From the NCBI GenBank assembly GCA_016219165.1, contig JACRCB010000018.1, positions 1 to 7,453 of the forward strand: a stretch of DNA of 7,453 bases, written 5' to 3'. Origin of the DNA: Deltaproteobacteria bacterium (GTDB lineage: Bacteria; Desulfobacterota; GWC2-55-46; DRQE01). Numbering within the stretch: the first letter of the stretch is position 1; each line of letters opens with the position of its first letter. Under the pieces are notes generated by a model that was not told the origin of the DNA, did no database searches, and saw only the letters and a list, made by a program, of their open reading frames with translations. This document shows positions 5,588 through 7,453 of the stretch, one piece after another. The translations under genes and the position numbers were made by a program.

Positions 5588-5998
5588 TTGCCGAGGGTTC
5601 TCATAATAGACGACGACGCGGACATGGTGGAGGCGCTAAAGATAGTCCTTGAGAAGAAAGGCTACTCGGTTGACTTTGCCTATGAGGGAGAGGCGGGTTA
5701 CAATAAAGCGGCGGCGGAAAGGCCGGACCTTATAATACTCGACGTGATGATGAAGACAAAAGACCAGGGCTTCCAGATAAGTTACAAACTCAAGGGTAAT
5801 CCGGAACTCTCCCGCATACCGATAATCATGCTCACGGCCGTCGGTAAGGAGACCGGCTACAGGTTCAGCCATGCGGACGAGGATTATCTCCCCGCCGATG
5901 AATTTGTTGAAAAGCCCGTCAAACCGGCCTACCTCCTTAAACTGGCGGGGGAACTCATCCGAAAAAGTGGAAGAGAGAGCGGGACTTCGAGAATCTGA
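5588..5998 (+). CDS. Single-domain response regulator (receiver only)
   Basis: This 136-residue protein is a lone receiver domain. The acidic pocket D8-D9 lies in V-L-I-I-D-D-D, the phospho-acceptor is D52 in L-I-I-L-D-V-M-M, the switch threonine is T83 in I-M-L-T-A and the invariant lysine is K109 in V-E-K-P-V-K-P. No DNA-binding, enzymatic or other output domain follows; residues 120-136 are only the end of the last helix and a short tail. It departs from CheY in the loop after D52, where the usual M-P-x-M-D-G is replaced by V-M-M-K-T-K-D-Q-G-F, and in a stretched T83-K109 section (G-Y-R-F-S-H-A-D-E-D-Y-L-P-A-D-E-F). The start is TTG, strongly supported by AGGAGG five bases upstream. The histidine kinase gene overlaps its 3' end by 32 bases, so the two are almost certainly partners. 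Output must be protein-protein contact or phosphotransfer to another regulator. Confidence 0.93.
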   Translation: MPRVLIIDDDADMVEALKIVLEKKGYSVDFAYEGEAGYNKAAAERPDLIILDVMMKTKDQGFQISYKLKGNPELSRIPIIMLTAVGKETGYRFSHADEDYLPADEFVEKPVKPAYLLKLAGELIRKSGRESGTSRI

Positions 5999-7331
5999 AC
6001 TCATAGGGAGGCTCCACTGGTATATAAATATCAGGTGGGTTACGGCCGCCTTTATAGCGGCCGCGGCAGTCGCCTCCCGGACGTTCTTTAACGTCCTTCT
6101 TCCTTTGCAAACCATCCTCACCATCGCCCTCGCGGTAGCCCTTTACAATTTCGTCTTCAGCCTCCATCTGGGCAGGATAAAAACCTCGCACGCCGCGGCC
6201 GCAGACCTGCCGAAGAGGGCCGAAAGGTTCGTTATGCTCCAGGCTGCGTCAGACCTCCTCGCCCTCCTTTTTCTCATACACTATACGGGCGGGATAGAAA
6301 ACCCTTTCGCCTTTTACTTCATCTTCCACACCGTCCTTTCAAGCCTCCTCCTTAAAAAAAACGCCTCCTATCTGCAGGCCCTCTTTGCGGTCTTATCCGT
6401 GGGGATACTCACGCTCATGGAGTACTTTTCCTTCATCCCCCACCATCACATGGCCGGATTCATAGGGGCGGAACTCTACCAAAACCCGAAATATGCCCTC
6501 GCATTCTATATCGTATTCGGCTCAGTGATATTCCTCGTGACGCACATAACGGCGTCTATATCGGAAAAACTCAGACGGAAGGAAACCGAACTCGAAAGGG
6601 CGAACGCATCGCTCATCGAGAAAGACAGATTGAAATCCGAGTACGTGAGGATGGTCGCACACGACATAAGGTCTCCCCTCGCCTCGGTCCTGAGCCTTCT
6701 CTCGGTAGCAATCGAAGGCTACTCCGGCAGTCTTCCGGAAAAGGCGGCGGAGGTGCTTAAAAGAACACTCGCCCGGGTAGAGTCCCTCCATGCCTACGCA
6801 ACTGACCTCCTTAACCTTTCAAAGGTCAGAAGCGAAAAGGCCCTCGAACCGGAGCCAATGGATATCAAGGAGATTTTAGATAACGCCCTTAAAATTACCG
6901 GGCCCGAGAGAGAGGGGAAGGACATCGACATAATGGTCGAACTCGAAGAAGGGCTGCCCGAGATCTTAGCCGTCCGGGAAGAGGTCCTGTATCTCCTCGT
7001 AAACCTCATCGGGAATGCCGTGAAATACACTCCCGGCCATGGCAGTATAAGGATAAAAGGCGGAAAAGAAGGGGCTCGGCTGGTCCTCGCCGTATCCGAC
7101 ACCGGCATAGGGATACCCCCCGGGGACATCCCTCACATATACGATGAATTTTTCAGGGGCAGCAACGTGCGGGAAAGAGGAATGGGCACGGGGCTCGGCC
7201 TTACGCTCGTTAAGTTCATTGTGGACAGGCAAAACGGGAGCATAGGGGTAGAGAGCGAACTGGGGCGCGGAACGACCTTCACCGTGAAACTTCCCTTTAA
7301 ACGGCAGAGGGAAACGCAGGCGGAGCCGTAA
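5967..7331 (+). CDS. Membrane histidine kinase with RegB/PrrB-like sensor motif
   Basis: With the GTG start at 5967 the protein has 454 residues. Six hydrophobic helices fill the N-terminal half (about 22-45, 49-67, 89-105, 115-130, 136-155, 177-196). Between helices 3 and 4 is G108-G-I-E-N-P-F114, fitting the GGxxNPF motif that binds quinone in RegB/PrrB redox kinases. A short coiled region (199-221) leads to the dimerisation and phosphotransfer domain with H232 in V-A-H-D-I-R-S-P, then the ATPase domain: N box N-L-I-G-N (346-350), G1 S-D-T-G-I-G-I-P (377-384), F box Y-D-E-F-F (392-396), G2 G-T-G-L-G-L (407-412). All catalytic motifs are intact. There is no cysteine anywhere, so the RegB redox-active cysteine is absent. 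The frame stays open upstream to ATGs at 5871 and 5898, but those residues only mirror the response regulator in another frame; GTG 5967 gives the usual short lead into the first helix. Its ribosome binding site (GGGGGAA, 13 bases away) is weak, fitting translational coupling. Confidence 0.92.
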   Translation: MEERAGLRESELIGRLHWYINIRWVTAAFIAAAAVASRTFFNVLLPLQTILTIALAVALYNFVFSLHLGRIKTSHAAAADLPKRAERFVMLQAASDLLALLFLIHYTGGIENPFAFYFIFHTVLSSLLLKKNASYLQALFAVLSVGILTLMEYFSFIPHHHMAGFIGAELYQNPKYALAFYIVFGSVIFLVTHITASISEKLRRKETELERANASLIEKDRLKSEYVRMVAHDIRSPLASVLSLLSVAIEGYSGSLPEKAAEVLKRTLARVESLHAYATDLLNLSKVRSEKALEPEPMDIKEILDNALKITGPEREGKDIDIMVELEEGLPEILAVREEVLYLLVNLIGNAVKYTPGHGSIRIKGGKEGARLVLAVSDTGIGIPPGDIPHIYDEFFRGSNVRERGMGTGLGLTLVKFIVDRQNGSIGVESELGRGTTFTVKLPFKRQRETQAEP

Positions 7332-7453
7332 ACCTCTGCCACCAACCGGGACTTCCCCTTAATAACAGGATGGGACATTCCTAAATTGCCTTGACACGCG
7401 GCCAGAATATCCTTGAAAAATCCAGACGGCCTGGAGTATATATGTATGTTACG
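7332..7453 (+). promoter_or_regulatory. Non-coding end of window with possible promoter hexamers
   Basis: No coding potential is evident in these 122 bases. TTGAAA at 7413-7418 and TATATA at 7437-7442 are 18 bases apart and could form a promoter for a gene beyond the window. A perfect TTGACA at 7391-7396 also occurs, but its matching -10 position reads TGAAAA and is unconvincing. No strong hairpin plus T-tract terminator follows the kinase gene. Confidence 0.25.

Noticed and set aside
5871..5966. Longer N-terminus for the histidine kinase starting at ATG 5871 or 5898
   Set aside because: These codons lie entirely inside the response regulator gene in another frame, read as low-quality sequence, and lack ribosome binding sites; GTG 5967 leads directly into the first membrane helix.
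7391..7396. Perfect TTGACA hexamer as a -35 element
   Set aside because: The position 17 bases downstream reads TGAAAA, a poor -10 match, and no downstream gene is visible to support it.

Overview
The window is about 7.5 kb of moderately GC-rich bacterial chromosome with six protein-coding genes and no tRNA, rRNA, CRISPR array or insertion sequence that I can see. Heavy use of AGG for arginine and ATA for isoleucine, a cleavable Sec signal peptide on a probable periplasmic protein, and a group 3-type [NiFe] hydrogenase point to an anaerobic or facultatively anaerobic Gram-negative bacterium. A sediment lineage such as Desulfobacterota or Nitrospirota is my guess. No gene here fixes the taxonomy.

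Layout: (1) 75-662 (+), an exported DUF4412-like protein with a Met/Pro/Gly-rich tail. (2) 723-2384 (-), a DeaD/CshA-type DEAD-box RNA helicase with a C-terminal DbpA-type RNA-binding domain. It converges on gene 1 and carries a recent 24-bp tandem duplication in its linker. (3) 2509-3192 (-), a membrane-anchored YdcF/ElyC/SanA (DUF218) protein. (4) 3193-3357, a divergent intergenic region with two palindromes. (5) 3358-4173 and 4166-5455 (+), the overlapping small and large subunits of a group 3-like cytosolic [NiFe] hydrogenase. (6) 5456-5587, a gap filled by a long imperfect hairpin and a second small GNRA-loop hairpin. (7) 5588-5998 and 5967-7331 (+), a receiver-only response regulator overlapping a six-helix membrane histidine kinase. 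(8) 7332-7453, the non-coding end of the window.

The most interesting part is 3193-7331. The hydrogenase has every ligand needed for a NiFe site and three iron-sulfur clusters, but no diaphorase, F420 or heterodisulfide-reductase partner gene lies beside it in the window. The following two-component pair is on the same strand. Its kinase carries GGIENPF, which fits the GGxxNPF quinone-sensing motif of RegB/PrrB redox kinases, yet the whole predicted kinase contains no cysteine, so the RegB thiol switch cannot operate. Its partner has no DNA-binding domain, unlike RegA/PrrA. My inference is a hydrogenase module with a quinone-pool-sensing, non-transcriptional or indirect output pathway, possibly with RNA-level control at the 70-nt hairpin between the two parts. 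The functional link rests only on adjacency and direction.
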